Shown here one piece after another: positions 30,512 through 39,562 of a stretch of 64,000 bases of DNA. Position 1 is the first letter of the stretch; each line of letters starts with the position of its first letter. Under the pieces are notes generated by a model, which saw only the letters and a program-made list of their open reading frames with translations, ran no database searches and was not told the origin of the DNA. Made by a program: the position numbers and the translations under genes. Source of the stretch: Bacillota bacterium (GTDB lineage: Bacteria > Bacillota > Clostridia > Lachnospirales > Lachnospiraceae); the NCBI GenBank assembly GCA_023439505.1, contig JAEXNR010000017.1, positions 232,096 to 296,095 of the forward strand, given 5' to 3'.

Positions 30512-32107
30512 ATGTACAAGATTTTATTGGCGGATGACGAGGGAATCGTAATTGATTCCTTAAAATATATTATAGAAAAAAATTTTAAGGAGATCTGTGT
30601 TGTAGAAGCCGCTTCTACAGGAAGAAGTGTAATTGAACTGGCAGAAAAGTTTAATCCCGACATTGCGATCATGGATATTCAGATGCCCGGGATTAATGGA
30701 ATTGAAGCAATGAAAGAGATTCGTAAGAATAATAGCGCAGTGATCTTTATCGTTATGACTGCATATGATAAATTTCATTATGCAAAAGAGGCAATTAACC
30801 TTGGCGTTCTGGAATATCTTACAAAGCCGGTGAATCATACGGTGATTGCAACTGTAATTCAAAAAGCGATGGACATTATTGAAGAAGACCGCAAAAAGAG
30901 AAGCAATGACTTGATGATAAGAGAAAAACTGGAGTTTGTCATCCCGATTATAGAAAATGACTTTATTTATGCGGTACTGGCAGAGGACGAATTATCCAGA
31001 GAACTGGATAATTATAGAAATCTTCTTGGAATCAAAGAAGAGTATGGCATGATGATGATGATCGAATTTGGAGATTCCATTGAAAATGGATCTTTAACGA
31101 ATCCGGTTGGCATCAGTGTGAAGGCCCAGTCCTTTTATTCTGTGATCAGATCAAGCCTTAAGGAAGAATTCAATTGTATTGTGGGACCTATAATGGTAAA
31201 TCGTATCGCGGTTTATTTGCCAAGTGATAAGGCACAGCAGGAATATGATGACAGAACGGACCTGATTGATAAGACAAGGCAAATGGTACGGGATTTAACC
31301 AGGAGAATCGATGTACAGTTTAAGGTGGGGATAGGCTCCGTTGCTCCTTTACATAGGCTGAGTGAATCTATGAAAGAAGCAGTGAATGCGCTAAGAAGCG
31401 GCAAAGGAAGGGTGACCCATGTCAAAGATATTATCATTGGCTGTGATTATGAATCTGATTATCCCATCGATATTGAGAATGCGCTGTTTGAGATGATAAC
31501 CAAGGGGAATCAGGAGAAGACAAAGCTGGAAGCCAATTCATTTTTTGACTGGATGGTGGAACATTATCCTGATCATATGATGAACATAAAATTGAAGGTG
31601 TTGGAATTTATTCTGTTTGCGGAGCAGAAAGCATTCTTAAGCGGAGGAATGACCTATTATTTTAGTTACCGCAAGGATTATCTTCCGACCTTATATAAAA
31701 TTGACAGCTATGAACAGCTGAGGACATGGTTTATAGATAAAATCATGGATGCATGCCGTAATATTGCATTTAAGCGCGAAGAAAAAGCCAGCGGGGTGAT
31801 CGCAAATGCGAAGAATTTTATTGAAGAAAATTACCATAAGGATATTTCCCTGGATGATGTTTCGAGAAAGGTGGATATCAGTCCATATTATTTCAGCAAA
31901 CTTTTTAAAGAAGAGGTAGGAGAAAATTTTATCGAATATCTTACCCGAATACGAATAGAAAAGGCAAAAAGACTATTGCAGAATCGAGATCTCAGCATAA
32001 AAAACATCTGTGCGGACACCGGTTATAGTGATCCGAATTATTTTAGCCGCATCTTTAAGAAATATGTAGGGGAAACACCTACTGAATATAGGGATAGGAT
32101 TGTGTGA
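30512..32107 (+). CDS. YesN-type response regulator with AraC DNA-binding domain
   Basis: 531 residues. Receiver domain (about 1-120): LLADDEG, phospho-Asp in IAIMDIQMPGING, Lys in YLTKPVNH. A long middle region (about 140-420) of the kind found in large YesN proteins. C-terminal AraC double helix-turn-helix (about 430-530): ISLDDVSRKVDISPYYFSKLFKEE and IKNICADTGYSDPNYFSRIFKKYVG. ATG 30512 with GGAGAG before it. Likely activates the sugar-uptake genes that follow. Its binding site could not be identified by eye. Confidence 0.92.
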   Translation: MYKILLADDEGIVIDSLKYIIEKNFKEICVVEAASTGRSVIELAEKFNPDIAIMDIQMPGINGIEAMKEIRKNNSAVIFIVMTAYDKFHYAKEAINLGVLEYLTKPVNHTVIATVIQKAMDIIEEDRKKRSNDLMIREKLEFVIPIIENDFIYAVLAEDELSRELDNYRNLLGIKEEYGMMMMIEFGDSIENGSLTNPVGISVKAQSFYSVIRSSLKEEFNCIVGPIMVNRIAVYLPSDKAQQEYDDRTDLIDKTRQMVRDLTRRIDVQFKVGIGSVAPLHRLSESMKEAVNALRSGKGRVTHVKDIIIGCDYESDYPIDIENALFEMITKGNQEKTKLEANSFFDWMVEHYPDHMMNIKLKVLEFILFAEQKAFLSGGMTYYFSYRKDYLPTLYKIDSYEQLRTWFIDKIMDACRNIAFKREEKASGVIANAKNFIEENYHKDISLDDVSRKVDISPYYFSKLFKEEVGENFIEYLTRIRIEKAKRLLQNRDLSIKNICADTGYSDPNYFSRIFKKYVGETPTEYRDRIV

Positions 32108-32233
32108 TTATGACAGCAGGAGGAGCAGAGAAAAGGGTATGTTTGTTTTGAACCGGAGAATGCTTTGGTTCAAACAGGAGGAGTGTTGGAATGGGTAGGA
32201 CTGTTTGTATTGGAAAGGGGAGTGGTAAATTTT

Positions 32234-33271
32234 ATGAGAAAAAAAGGAACATCAGCAGTAGTTGTGTTAATCGTGTGTATGATTCTGGCTTTCACCGGCT
32301 GCAGTAACAAAAAGGAGGGGACAAAGGAGATTAATGTTGAGCAAAAAAAAATCCAGATAGGGTTATCCTTTGACTCCTTTGTTATTGAACGCTGGCAAAG
32401 GGATCGGGAGGTTTTTGTGTCCAGAGCACAGGATCTTGGGGCTGAGGTCAATGTTCAGAATGCAAATGGGGATGTGAAGGAGCAAATTTCACAAATTGAG
32501 TATCTGATTGACAAGAAGATGAAAGTCATCGTGGTGATACCCATCGATGCCGATGCCTGTAAGGATGTTGTAAAAAAGGCAAAAGATGCAGGGATTAAAG
32601 TAGTTGCCTATGACCGGCTGCTGACCAATGCCAACACAGATTTATATATCTCCTTTGATAATGAGGAGGTGGGTAGAATGATGGCCGAAACTATGGTAAA
32701 TCATATACCGGCAGGAGGTAATATTGTTACGGTATTCGGTTCACCTACGGATCACAATGTTCAGATGGTGGAACAGGGGTTTGAAGAAGTTATAAAGAAG
32801 AGCGATCTGAATATTGTCTATTCGGATTATGCGCAGGGCTGGCTTGCGGAGGAGGCTTTTAATGCGGTAAATCAGGCGCTTAGTATCACAGAGGATATTG
32901 ACGGGGTCATGTGCGGAAATGATGACCTGGCCAGTCAGGCCGTACTGGCATTGTCGGAGAATCGTAAAGCAGGAAAAGTAATCGTAACCGGTCAGGATGC
33001 AGATTTGGTGGCCTGTCAGAGAATTGTGGAAGGAACCCAGGCGATGACCGTATACAAGCCTGTGGACAAATTGGCAAAAAGTGCGGCAGAATATGCTGTG
33101 AAGCTTGCCAAGGATGAAGACATCAATGTGAAGAGTACCATTAATGACGGAAAATACGATATTCCTTATGTAAAGCTGGAACCGATTGCCGTAACCAAAG
33201 ACAATATCGATGAAGTAATTATCGAGGGCGGCTTCCAGAAGAAGGAAGAAGTCTACTTGAATATACCATAA
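32234..33271 (+). CDS. Sugar-binding lipoprotein, XylF-like (first of two)
   Basis: 345 residues from ATG 32234. Signal peptide with lipobox LAFTGC (Cys about 22). Type I periplasmic-binding fold of the ribose/xylose group: IGLSFDSFVIERWQRDREVF, QISQIEYLIDKKMKVIVVIPID, VVAYDRLL, DLYISFDNEEVG, GVMCGNDDLASQAV, TGQDAD. These closely follow E. coli-type XylF patterns. It is joined to the sensor operon (126 bases after the regulator) and is separated from the transporter genes by a terminator. It could supply the same ABC transporter with a second ligand range or act in sensing. Confidence 0.88.
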   Translation: MRKKGTSAVVVLIVCMILAFTGCSNKKEGTKEINVEQKKIQIGLSFDSFVIERWQRDREVFVSRAQDLGAEVNVQNANGDVKEQISQIEYLIDKKMKVIVVIPIDADACKDVVKKAKDAGIKVVAYDRLLTNANTDLYISFDNEEVGRMMAETMVNHIPAGGNIVTVFGSPTDHNVQMVEQGFEEVIKKSDLNIVYSDYAQGWLAEEAFNAVNQALSITEDIDGVMCGNDDLASQAVLALSENRKAGKVIVTGQDADLVACQRIVEGTQAMTVYKPVDKLAKSAAEYAVKLAKDEDINVKSTINDGKYDIPYVKLEPIAVTKDNIDEVIIEGGFQKKEEVYLNIP

Positions 33272-33306
33272 TATATAAATACTTGTAAATAATAGTATAA
33301 ATTTAT

Positions 33307-33355
33307 AAAAAATGCTGATGATAGTAAATTATTGCTTAATCATTAGCATTTTTTT
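33307..33355 (+). terminator. Terminator after the first sugar-binding lipoprotein
   Basis: AAAAATGCTGATGAT pairs with ATCATTAGCATTTTT (one mismatch) and ends in a T run. Separates sensor operon and transporter operon. Confidence 0.85.
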
Positions 33356-33493
33356 GTGCATTAATCTATGGTTATCAGAAATAATAAGAGTAACGGACAA
33401 GAATTTGCGATAGGTAGCAAGTAAGTCCAGTTTATTGTGTGTTATAGTTAGTGCGTAGTAATTAATAAGTAATATTAAAGGGAGGATTTATTA

Positions 33494-34570
33494 ATGAAAA
33501 GAAAGTTAATTAGCATTTTACTTGGTATCATGATGATTGCATCATTATTCGCAGGCTGTGGTAAGAAGGATGATGCAGGTAAAGGCGGTAAAAAAGTTGG
33601 TGTGGCAATGCCCACAAAGGACTTGCAGCGTTGGAATCAGGACGGCGCTAACATGAAGACCGAGTTAGAGAAAGCCGGCTATACCGTTGATTTACAGTAT
33701 GCAAACAATGATATTGCAACTCAGGTATCTCAGATTGAAAATATGATCACGGCAAAATGTGATGTTTTGGTAATTGCTTCTATCGATGGAAGCTCCTTAG
33801 GTACAGTATTAGCAGAAGCGAAAAGTGCTAATATTCCGGTTATAGCATACGACCGTTTGATTATGGATACAGATGCGGTTTCCTACTATGCAACCTTTGA
33901 TAACTATAAGGTTGGTACCATTCAGGGTCAATATATTGTTGATAAATTAGATCTTGAAAAACAGGCAGGTCCTTTTAACATCGAATTATTCACAGGTTCA
34001 CCTGATGATAACAACGCTCGTTTCTTCTTCGGCGGCGCTATGGATGTGTTAAATCCTTATATCGATAATGGCAAATTAAAGGTTGTTTCCGGTCAGAAGA
34101 AATTCGAAGAAGTTGCTACGCAGGGCTGGTCAACTGAAGAAGCTCAGAAGCGTATGGAAAACTTAATTACAGCTTACTATGCAGACGGAACAAAGCTGGA
34201 TGTCGTATTATCTTCTAATGACTCTGTTGCAAACGGTATTACCAACGCCCTTGTTGGTGCAGGTTATACAAAGGAAAATTTCCCGATCTTAACCGGTCAG
34301 GACTGCGATATCACTTCTGTAAAGAACATCCTTGCAGGAACACAGTCAATGTCAATCTTTAAAGATACACGTACACTTGCCGCAAAAGTTCTTGAGATGG
34401 TTGGCGCTATATTAACAGGAAAAGAAGTACCGGTTAATGACACAAAGACTTATGATAACGGAACAGGCATCATTCCTACCTTCGCTTGCGATCCGGTATT
34501 TGCAGATATTGATAACTACAAGAAATTGTTAATTGACTCTAAATATTATACAGAGGATCAATTAAATTAA
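33494..34570 (+). CDS. Monosaccharide ABC transporter substrate-binding lipoprotein (ChvE/XylF type)
   Basis: 358 residues, ATG 33494 with GGGAGG before it. Lipobox LFAGC (Cys about 22), then a type I binding fold: VGVAMPTKDLQRWNQDG, QVSQIENMITAKCDVLVIASIDG, IPVIAYDRLIMDTDAVSYY, LSSNDSVANG, TGQDCD. Resembles ChvE of the multiple-monosaccharide systems as well as XylF; sequence alone does not fix xylose, glucose or galactose. First gene of the transporter operon; a strong hairpin after its stop probably protects its message so that it is made in excess over the ATPase and permease. Confidence 0.92.
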   Translation: MKRKLISILLGIMMIASLFAGCGKKDDAGKGGKKVGVAMPTKDLQRWNQDGANMKTELEKAGYTVDLQYANNDIATQVSQIENMITAKCDVLVIASIDGSSLGTVLAEAKSANIPVIAYDRLIMDTDAVSYYATFDNYKVGTIQGQYIVDKLDLEKQAGPFNIELFTGSPDDNNARFFFGGAMDVLNPYIDNGKLKVVSGQKKFEEVATQGWSTEEAQKRMENLITAYYADGTKLDVVLSSNDSVANGITNALVGAGYTKENFPILTGQDCDITSVKNILAGTQSMSIFKDTRTLAAKVLEMVGAILTGKEVPVNDTKTYDNGTGIIPTFACDPVFADIDNYKKLLIDSKYYTEDQLN

Positions 34571-34586
34571 GTCAACACATAAAAGG

Positions 34587-34616
34587 TTTAGGGTGTTGCT
34601 GATGCAACACCCTAAA
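34587..34616 (+). repeat. Intercistronic hairpin between binding protein and ATPase genes
   Basis: Perfect 13-bp inverted repeat TTTAGGGTGTTGC / GCAACACCCTAAA with a TGAT loop and no following T run. Position directly after a binding-protein gene suggests an mRNA-stabilising or processing element rather than a full terminator. Confidence 0.75.
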
Positions 34617-34652
34617 TCCTATGTATGGATTACGTTAGAAGGAGGAGTTTCC

Positions 34653-36191
34653 TTGGCTAAGATATTACTTGAAATGAAAAATATAATCAAACGCTTCCCA
34701 GGAGTGAAAGCATTAGATAATGTTAATCTTCAGGTGGAAGAAGGAGAAATTCATGCACTTGTTGGGGAAAACGGAGCAGGAAAGTCAACATTAATGAATG
34801 TTTTAAGCGGTATTTACCCCTATGGAAGCTACGAGGGAGATATCCTTTATCACGGAGAAGAATGTAAATTTAATCAAATCAATGATAGTGAAGAAAAAGG
34901 CATAGTTATTATTCATCAAGAGCTTGCTCTTGTACCTTACATGACGATAGGTGAAAATATGTTCCTCGGAAATGAAAGAGGAAATAAAATGAACATCAGC
35001 TGGGAAGAGACCTATCGTAAAGCAAATGATTTATTAAAGACAGTAGGCCTGAAGGAATCATCAAGGGTACTGATTAAAGATATAGGTGTTGGAAAACAGC
35101 AATTGGTGGAAATTGCGAAAGCGTTGGCAAAAAATGTTAAATTATTAATATTAGATGAACCGACAGCTTCCTTAAATGAGGCAGATTCTCGTAAATTACT
35201 GGATTTACTACTGCAATTTAAAAAAGAGGGATTAACTTCGATTATAATTTCTCATAAACTGAATGAGATTGAATATGTAGCGGATAAGATTACCATTATA
35301 CGTGATGGTTCAACGATTGAGACGCTTGATAAAAGGGTGGACACAATTTCGGAAGAACGTATTATTAAAGGAATGGTTGGCAGAACGATCACTGACCGTT
35401 TCCCGAAGCGTGATAATATTTCCATCGGAGAAGTAAGTCTTGAGGTTAAAAACTGGACTGTCTATCATCCGTTATACAGCGGACGCAAGGTAGTTAATGA
35501 TGTATCAATGAAAATCAGAAAAGGCGAAGTGGTTGGTATCGCCGGATTGATGGGCGCGGGAAGAACAGAGCTTGCCCTAAGTATCTTCGGCAAAAGTTAT
35601 GGTGCAGGGATTTCGGGTACACTTTTCATTAATGGAGAAGAGGTAAAGTTAAATAGTGCCAGACAGGCCATCGATAAAAAATTGGCATATATCACGGAGG
35701 ATCGTAAAGGGGATGGGTTAATCCTCTCCAACCCAATCCGGATTAATACGACTCTGGCTAAGATGGATAAAGTCAGCTCCCATGGTATCATAGACAAGAA
35801 CCTGGAGATCATGGCTGCCAATGATTATGTAGAAAAATTAAGAACAAAATGTCCTTCCATAGAACAAAATGTAGGTAATTTAAGTGGTGGTAATCAGCAG
35901 AAGGTTTTAATCAGTAAGTGGATGTTTGCAGATCCTGAGATTATGATACTGGATGAACCGACCAGAGGGATTGATGTTGGTGCAAAGTATGAGATTTATT
36001 GCATTATCAATCAGCTGGTGAAAGAAGGCAAGTCGATTTTAATGATTTCATCCGAGATGCCGGAGTTAATCGGTATGTGTGACCGCATCTATATCATGAA
36101 TGAGGGAAAAATGGTTGGCGAGGTTATGAAGGAAGAAGTAACGCAGGAACTGATCATGGGGCAGATATTAAAATCGAGTAAAGGAGAGTAA
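34653..36191 (+). CDS. Monosaccharide ABC transporter, double ATP-binding protein (XylG/MmsA type)
   Basis: 512 residues from TTG 34653 with AAGGAGGAG at 34639-34646. Two ABC domains: GENGAGKST (about residue 38), LILDEPTASLNE in the first; a second, degenerate A-site GLMGAGRTE typical of carbohydrate CUT2 ATPases, with LSGGNQQKVLISKWM and DEPTRGIDVGAK. YPYGSYEGDILYHGE is close to the GguA/MmsA and XylG type rather than RbsA. Powers uptake through the permease three bases downstream. Confidence 0.94.
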   Translation: MAKILLEMKNIIKRFPGVKALDNVNLQVEEGEIHALVGENGAGKSTLMNVLSGIYPYGSYEGDILYHGEECKFNQINDSEEKGIVIIHQELALVPYMTIGENMFLGNERGNKMNISWEETYRKANDLLKTVGLKESSRVLIKDIGVGKQQLVEIAKALAKNVKLLILDEPTASLNEADSRKLLDLLLQFKKEGLTSIIISHKLNEIEYVADKITIIRDGSTIETLDKRVDTISEERIIKGMVGRTITDRFPKRDNISIGEVSLEVKNWTVYHPLYSGRKVVNDVSMKIRKGEVVGIAGLMGAGRTELALSIFGKSYGAGISGTLFINGEEVKLNSARQAIDKKLAYITEDRKGDGLILSNPIRINTTLAKMDKVSSHGIIDKNLEIMAANDYVEKLRTKCPSIEQNVGNLSGGNQQKVLISKWMFADPEIMILDEPTRGIDVGAKYEIYCIINQLVKEGKSILMISSEMPELIGMCDRIYIMNEGKMVGEVMKEEVTQELIMGQILKSSKGE

Positions 36192-36194
36192 ACA

Positions 36195-37352
36195 ATGGAT
36201 AGAGCAAAAGAAGTATTAAAAAAGAATACGATGCTGATTGCGTTAATTATTGTAACAATATTTTTTACAATACAGACAAGCGGAACCCTGTTATATCCGC
36301 AAAATGTTACGAATCTGATTGCTCAGAACGGCTATGTTGTTGTTTTGGCAGTAGGTATGTTAATGTGTATTTTAACAGGAGGTAACATTGACCTTTCGGT
36401 TGGTTCTATTGTTGCCCTGGTAGGAGCAATTGCAGGTAAGTTAATTGTAAATGCACACTTGAATATTTGGTTATCTATTATCATATGTCTTATCGTAGGT
36501 ATTGCAATTGGAGTTTGGCAGGGTTTCTGGATTGCCTATATCAGAATCCCGGCATTCATTGTAACGCTGGCAGGTATGCTATTATGGAGAGGTGTTGCAT
36601 TAATCGTATTAGGCGGTTTAACAATTTCTCCGTATCCGGCTAATTATTTAAACTTATTTAACAGTTATGTTCCTGATGTATTCCAGGGAAGTATTAATAT
36701 ATTATGTATTGTTGCAGGTTTTATTATCAGTGCCATCTATATTGTCGTACAATTTGTATCAAGAATGAATAAAAGTAAAAAGGGTTACGTGCAGGAAAAC
36801 CTTCTTGTAACAATTCTAAAGGCTGTGATTATCATTCTGGTAATTATGGCATTATCATTTACATTAGCAAACCATAAAGGTATCCCGGTAATCTTAATCT
36901 TGTTGGCTGTGATCGTATTCATCTATGCTTATTATACAACAAAAACTGTTCCGGGACGTTATCTGTATGCTATGGGCGGTAATGAAAAAGCTGCAAAATT
37001 AAGTGGTATTAATACCAATCGGGTATTATTCCTGGCGTATGTTAATATGGCGTTTTTAAGTGCGGTTGCCGCTCTCATGTGTGTGGCCAGATTTAATTCT
37101 TCTGCTCCTACTGCAGGTACAAACTATGAGTTGGATGCAATCGGTGCTTGTTTCATCGGTGGTGCTTCCGCATATGGTGGAATCGGAACTGTTGCAGGAG
37201 TCGTAATCGGTGCGGTCTTCATGGGTGTTATCAATAACGGTATGTCTATTATGGGTATTAACACAGATATGCAGAAGGTAGTAAAGGGTCTTGTTCTTTT
37301 GGCAGCGGTAGCTTTTGATGTTATCTCCAAGAGAAGAAGTAAGAATGCGTAA
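36195..37352 (+). CDS. Monosaccharide ABC transporter permease (XylH/MmsB type)
   Basis: 385 residues with about ten to eleven helices. CUT2 permease motifs: VVVLAVGMLMCILTGGNIDLSVGSI near the N-terminus, TVPGRYLYAMGGNEKAAKLSGIN, and AIGACFIGGASAYGGIGTVAGVVIGA near the C-terminus. A hydrophobic insert at about 170-235 makes it longer than RbsC, as in XylH/GguB. ATG 36195 lies in GGAGAGTAAACA context three bases after the ATPase stop. Closes the operon before a terminator. Confidence 0.94.
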   Translation: MDRAKEVLKKNTMLIALIIVTIFFTIQTSGTLLYPQNVTNLIAQNGYVVVLAVGMLMCILTGGNIDLSVGSIVALVGAIAGKLIVNAHLNIWLSIIICLIVGIAIGVWQGFWIAYIRIPAFIVTLAGMLLWRGVALIVLGGLTISPYPANYLNLFNSYVPDVFQGSINILCIVAGFIISAIYIVVQFVSRMNKSKKGYVQENLLVTILKAVIIILVIMALSFTLANHKGIPVILILLAVIVFIYAYYTTKTVPGRYLYAMGGNEKAAKLSGINTNRVLFLAYVNMAFLSAVAALMCVARFNSSAPTAGTNYELDAIGACFIGGASAYGGIGTVAGVVIGAVFMGVINNGMSIMGINTDMQKVVKGLVLLAAVAFDVISKRRSKNA

Positions 37353-37404
37353 TCTTTAAAATGCTTGCAAGAATTCCGTAAGGAATGAAAATAATTTGCC
37401 TTTT

Positions 37405-37446
37405 AAAATAATAGATTGGTCAGTAAAATGATCAGTCTATTATTTT
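37405..37446 (+). terminator. Terminator of the sugar-uptake operon
   Basis: AAAATAATAGA (37405-37415) and TCTATTATTTT (37436-37446) with an inner TGATC/GGTCA pairing; ends in TTTT. Confidence 0.8.
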
Positions 37447-37465
37447 GTGTGCCCGGTGGGCACAC
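37447..37465. repeat. GC-rich perfect hairpin
   Basis: GTGTGCCC GGT GGGCACAC directly follows the terminator stem. It stands out in AT-rich surroundings. Not followed by a T run on plus. Confidence 0.6.
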
Positions 37466-37506
37466 GTTCTAATGTAAAGTCCTCAACAAAAATTCCATCT
37501 AAGATG

Positions 37507-37563
37507 CAGAACTTGGGTACTGACGGATGCAAACACTCCTTTTCTGAATGATTACCGAAATCA
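37507..37563 (+). repeat. Dispersed intergenic repeat, copy A (3' part)
   Basis: Shares CAGAAC-N4-GTACTGACGGATGCAAA-N-ACTCCTTTTC and a following GAAATCA with copy B at 43357-43414; about 44 of 57 bases agree. Follows the transporter terminator and precedes a small unknown gene. The 5' part seen in copy B is not recognisable here. Confidence 0.7.
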
Positions 37564-37735
37564 TTGGCAAAGCTACAAGAGATGAATGAGCAGTTTGAAG
37601 TGTTTTGCTGATTTTTCTTGTATAACCGCAAGAATTCATGATAGAATAATAAAGTCATCACTGTTTGGCTGGAAAGTAAAACGTTTTGACCTGCTGCCGT
37701 GGGGTTGCAGGCGATGGAAAGGGCAAGATATACTT

Positions 37736-38050
37736 ATGGACGATGAACTTAGACAATTCGATATGGAACTAAGAGGATTATTTGTAGAAACCAAAATAGA
37801 AGAAATGAATGATTTGCTGGATACACAATCGGATGAAAATGTAAAAGCATTAATGGAGGCTAATTGGGCCATTATTAAAAAATATTATGATACAGAAAAT
37901 TTTGAGTTGATGTTCCGGCACTATAAATTTGTTGCCTATTCCTGTTATTTAATTGAATATGCTCATCAACGAGATATAGTAAAAGAAGATGACTTTAAAA
38001 ATATGATGCTGATTTTTAATGATATTTATGAATTAAGAAGAAAGCAATGA
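37736..38050 (+). CDS. Small acidic protein of unknown function
   Basis: 104 residues from ATG 37736 (MDDELRQF), with GGAAAGGG about 12 bases upstream; the frame is open further upstream but has no better site. Helical, acidic, cytosolic, with no known family recognised. TTGTAT-18-TAGAAT at 37618-37647 could be its promoter. The last ten residues, NDIYELRRKQ, and the stop are the first unit of a 46-bp tandem repeat that continues for three more copies after the gene. Confidence 0.6.
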   Translation: MDDELRQFDMELRGLFVETKIEEMNDLLDTQSDENVKALMEANWAIIKKYYDTENFELMFRHYKFVAYSCYLIEYAHQRDIVKEDDFKNMMLIFNDIYELRRKQ

Positions 38051-38199
38051 TATTAAGTTGATTAATGATATTTATGAATTAAGAAGAAGGCAATGATATT
38101 AAGTTGATTAATGATATTCATGAATTAAGAAGAAAGCAACGATATTGGGTTAATTAATGATATTTATGAGTTAAGAAGAAAGCAACGGTATTAGTTGTT
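38018..38199 (+). repeat. 46-bp tandem repeat, about 3.9 copies, growing from a gene 3' end
   Basis: Units start at 38018, 38064, 38110 and 38156, each beginning AATGATATTTATGAATTAAG or a near variant. Unit 2 differs from unit 1 by one base; units 3 and 4 have more changes, so the array is not recent throughout. Unit 1 encodes the C-terminus NDIYELRRKQ and stop of the upstream gene. Since 46 is not a multiple of three, later units are in shifted frames, but each still carries the stop of its own tail frame. Confidence 0.95.
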
Positions 38200-38240
38200 T
38201 ATGAAGGAAAAGGACGTACAGATTAGACGGAGGAAAACTT

Positions 38241-38888
38241 ATGGTTAATCTTTACCTTATTCGACATGGCAGGCAGGACAGTAAATTGTGGAACAATGAT
38301 GTGGGATTGTCAGAGGAAGGACGGATGCAGTGCGAGCTATTACGGGAACGAATGAAGAATTATCATGTGGATGCCCTGTATTCCAGTGATCTGATTCGTG
38401 CGGTAGAGACAGCGCAGATATTAAATGAGACCTTTCAACTGCCGCATCATATCCGGAAAGAAATATGTGAGATCTCCTTTGGCCAATTTGAAGGAAATAC
38501 GGAAGAATATATCGAAGCACATTTTCATGAGTTTAAAGAAGAGCAGTTAAAGCTTCTGGAGGATATTCCGTATCCGGATGGAGAAAACGGAACTTCTGTA
38601 TATGAGCGGGCTATGCCGGTGATACAAGAGATTGCACAAAGTGGTCATAAGAACATTGCAGTTGTCACCCATGGAGGTACCATCAGGGTGCTGCTTGCGG
38701 CACTGTTTGGTAAAAACCAGGCAAAACGGTTTTTATTCGGATTATATCTTGAGAATGCGAGTATCACACATCTGATTTATTGTGAAACGTATGATCGGTT
38801 TTATCTGGAACGGTTTAATGATAGTGCCCATCTGGAGGATTATCCAAAGTTACAAAGAACCAAATGGTACGAAGAAGGAACGGTATAA
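38241..38888 (+). CDS. Histidine phosphatase family protein (phosphoglycerate mutase-like)
   Basis: 215 residues with complete catalytic set: LIRHGRQDS near the N-terminus (phospho-His), YSSDLIRAVETAQIL, acidic EISFGQFEGN and VVTHGGTIRVLLAALFG. Related to the CobC/GpmB group that dephosphorylates small metabolites; substrate unknown. ATG 38241 follows GACGGAGG. Overlaps nothing and precedes a HAD gene by 17 bases, with which it may be co-transcribed. Confidence 0.88.
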   Translation: MVNLYLIRHGRQDSKLWNNDVGLSEEGRMQCELLRERMKNYHVDALYSSDLIRAVETAQILNETFQLPHHIRKEICEISFGQFEGNTEEYIEAHFHEFKEEQLKLLEDIPYPDGENGTSVYERAMPVIQEIAQSGHKNIAVVTHGGTIRVLLAALFGKNQAKRFLFGLYLENASITHLIYCETYDRFYLERFNDSAHLEDYPKLQRTKWYEEGTV

Positions 38889-38905
38889 CAGATTGGAGGC
38901 AGATA

Positions 38906-39562
38906 GTGATACATATAAAGGCAGTAATTTTTGACTTGGATAATACATTAATTGACAGAAGAATGGCTTTTTTGCGTTTTTGTGAATATTTATTTCAACA
39001 ATACGCTCCTCAATATCCTTATCATGGTACAAAGGAAGAGCTGTTACAATATATGATTGAAATCGACGGGGACGGTTATGGAGGAGTGCCAAACTTCGTT
39101 CCAAGGTTAAAGGGACGATGGAATCTTCCTCATACACCGGAAAGCTTTGAAGCAGAGAGGAACCGGGTTTTCGGGGATTTTACACAACCCATGCCAAAAT
39201 TACATGAGGTATTAGAAGAATTAAAGAAAAAATATAAACTGGGAATTATTACGAATGGTTTTTCCAAGGTTCAGAGAAGGAAAATTTCTTTGGTTGGAAT
39301 CGAGGATTACTTTGAGACCATCATCATTTCACAGGAGGAGAAGATGGAAAAGCCGGATGCCCGAATCTTCTTAGCCGCCTGTGAACAACTTGGAATCAGC
39401 CCGCCGGAGGCCGTCTATGTAGGCGATTATTATCCCAATGATATTGCCGGTGCTATGAGCGCACACTTAATACCCATCTGGATCACAGACAACCGGGAGG
39501 AGCATCCGGAATATTCAGGGATTCGAATAAAAGAACTACAGGAAATATTACAGATTATGTAA
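38906..39562 (+). CDS. HAD family hydrolase
   Basis: 218 residues from GTG 38906, GGAGG seven bases upstream. Motif I FDLDNTLIDRR (nucleophile Asp and acid/base Asp), motif II LGIITNGF, motif III Lys in MEKPDARIF, motif IV VYVGDYYPNDIAGA. A C1 cap between motifs I and II, as in YjjG/phosphoglycolate-phosphatase-like enzymes. Substrate not predictable. Its last 15 bases overlap the end of the convergent Cof-type gene. Confidence 0.88.
   Translation: MIHIKAVIFDLDNTLIDRRMAFLRFCEYLFQQYAPQYPYHGTKEELLQYMIEIDGDGYGGVPNFVPRLKGRWNLPHTPESFEAERNRVFGDFTQPMPKLHEVLEELKKKYKLGIITNGFSKVQRRKISLVGIEDYFETIIISQEEKMEKPDARIFLAACEQLGISPPEAVYVGDYYPNDIAGAMSAHLIPIWITDNREEHPEYSGIRIKELQEILQIM

Noticed and set aside
38018..38199. 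CRISPR array
   Set aside because: The 46-bp units are contiguous with no spacers, and the first unit is the coding end of a gene. It is a plain tandem repeat.
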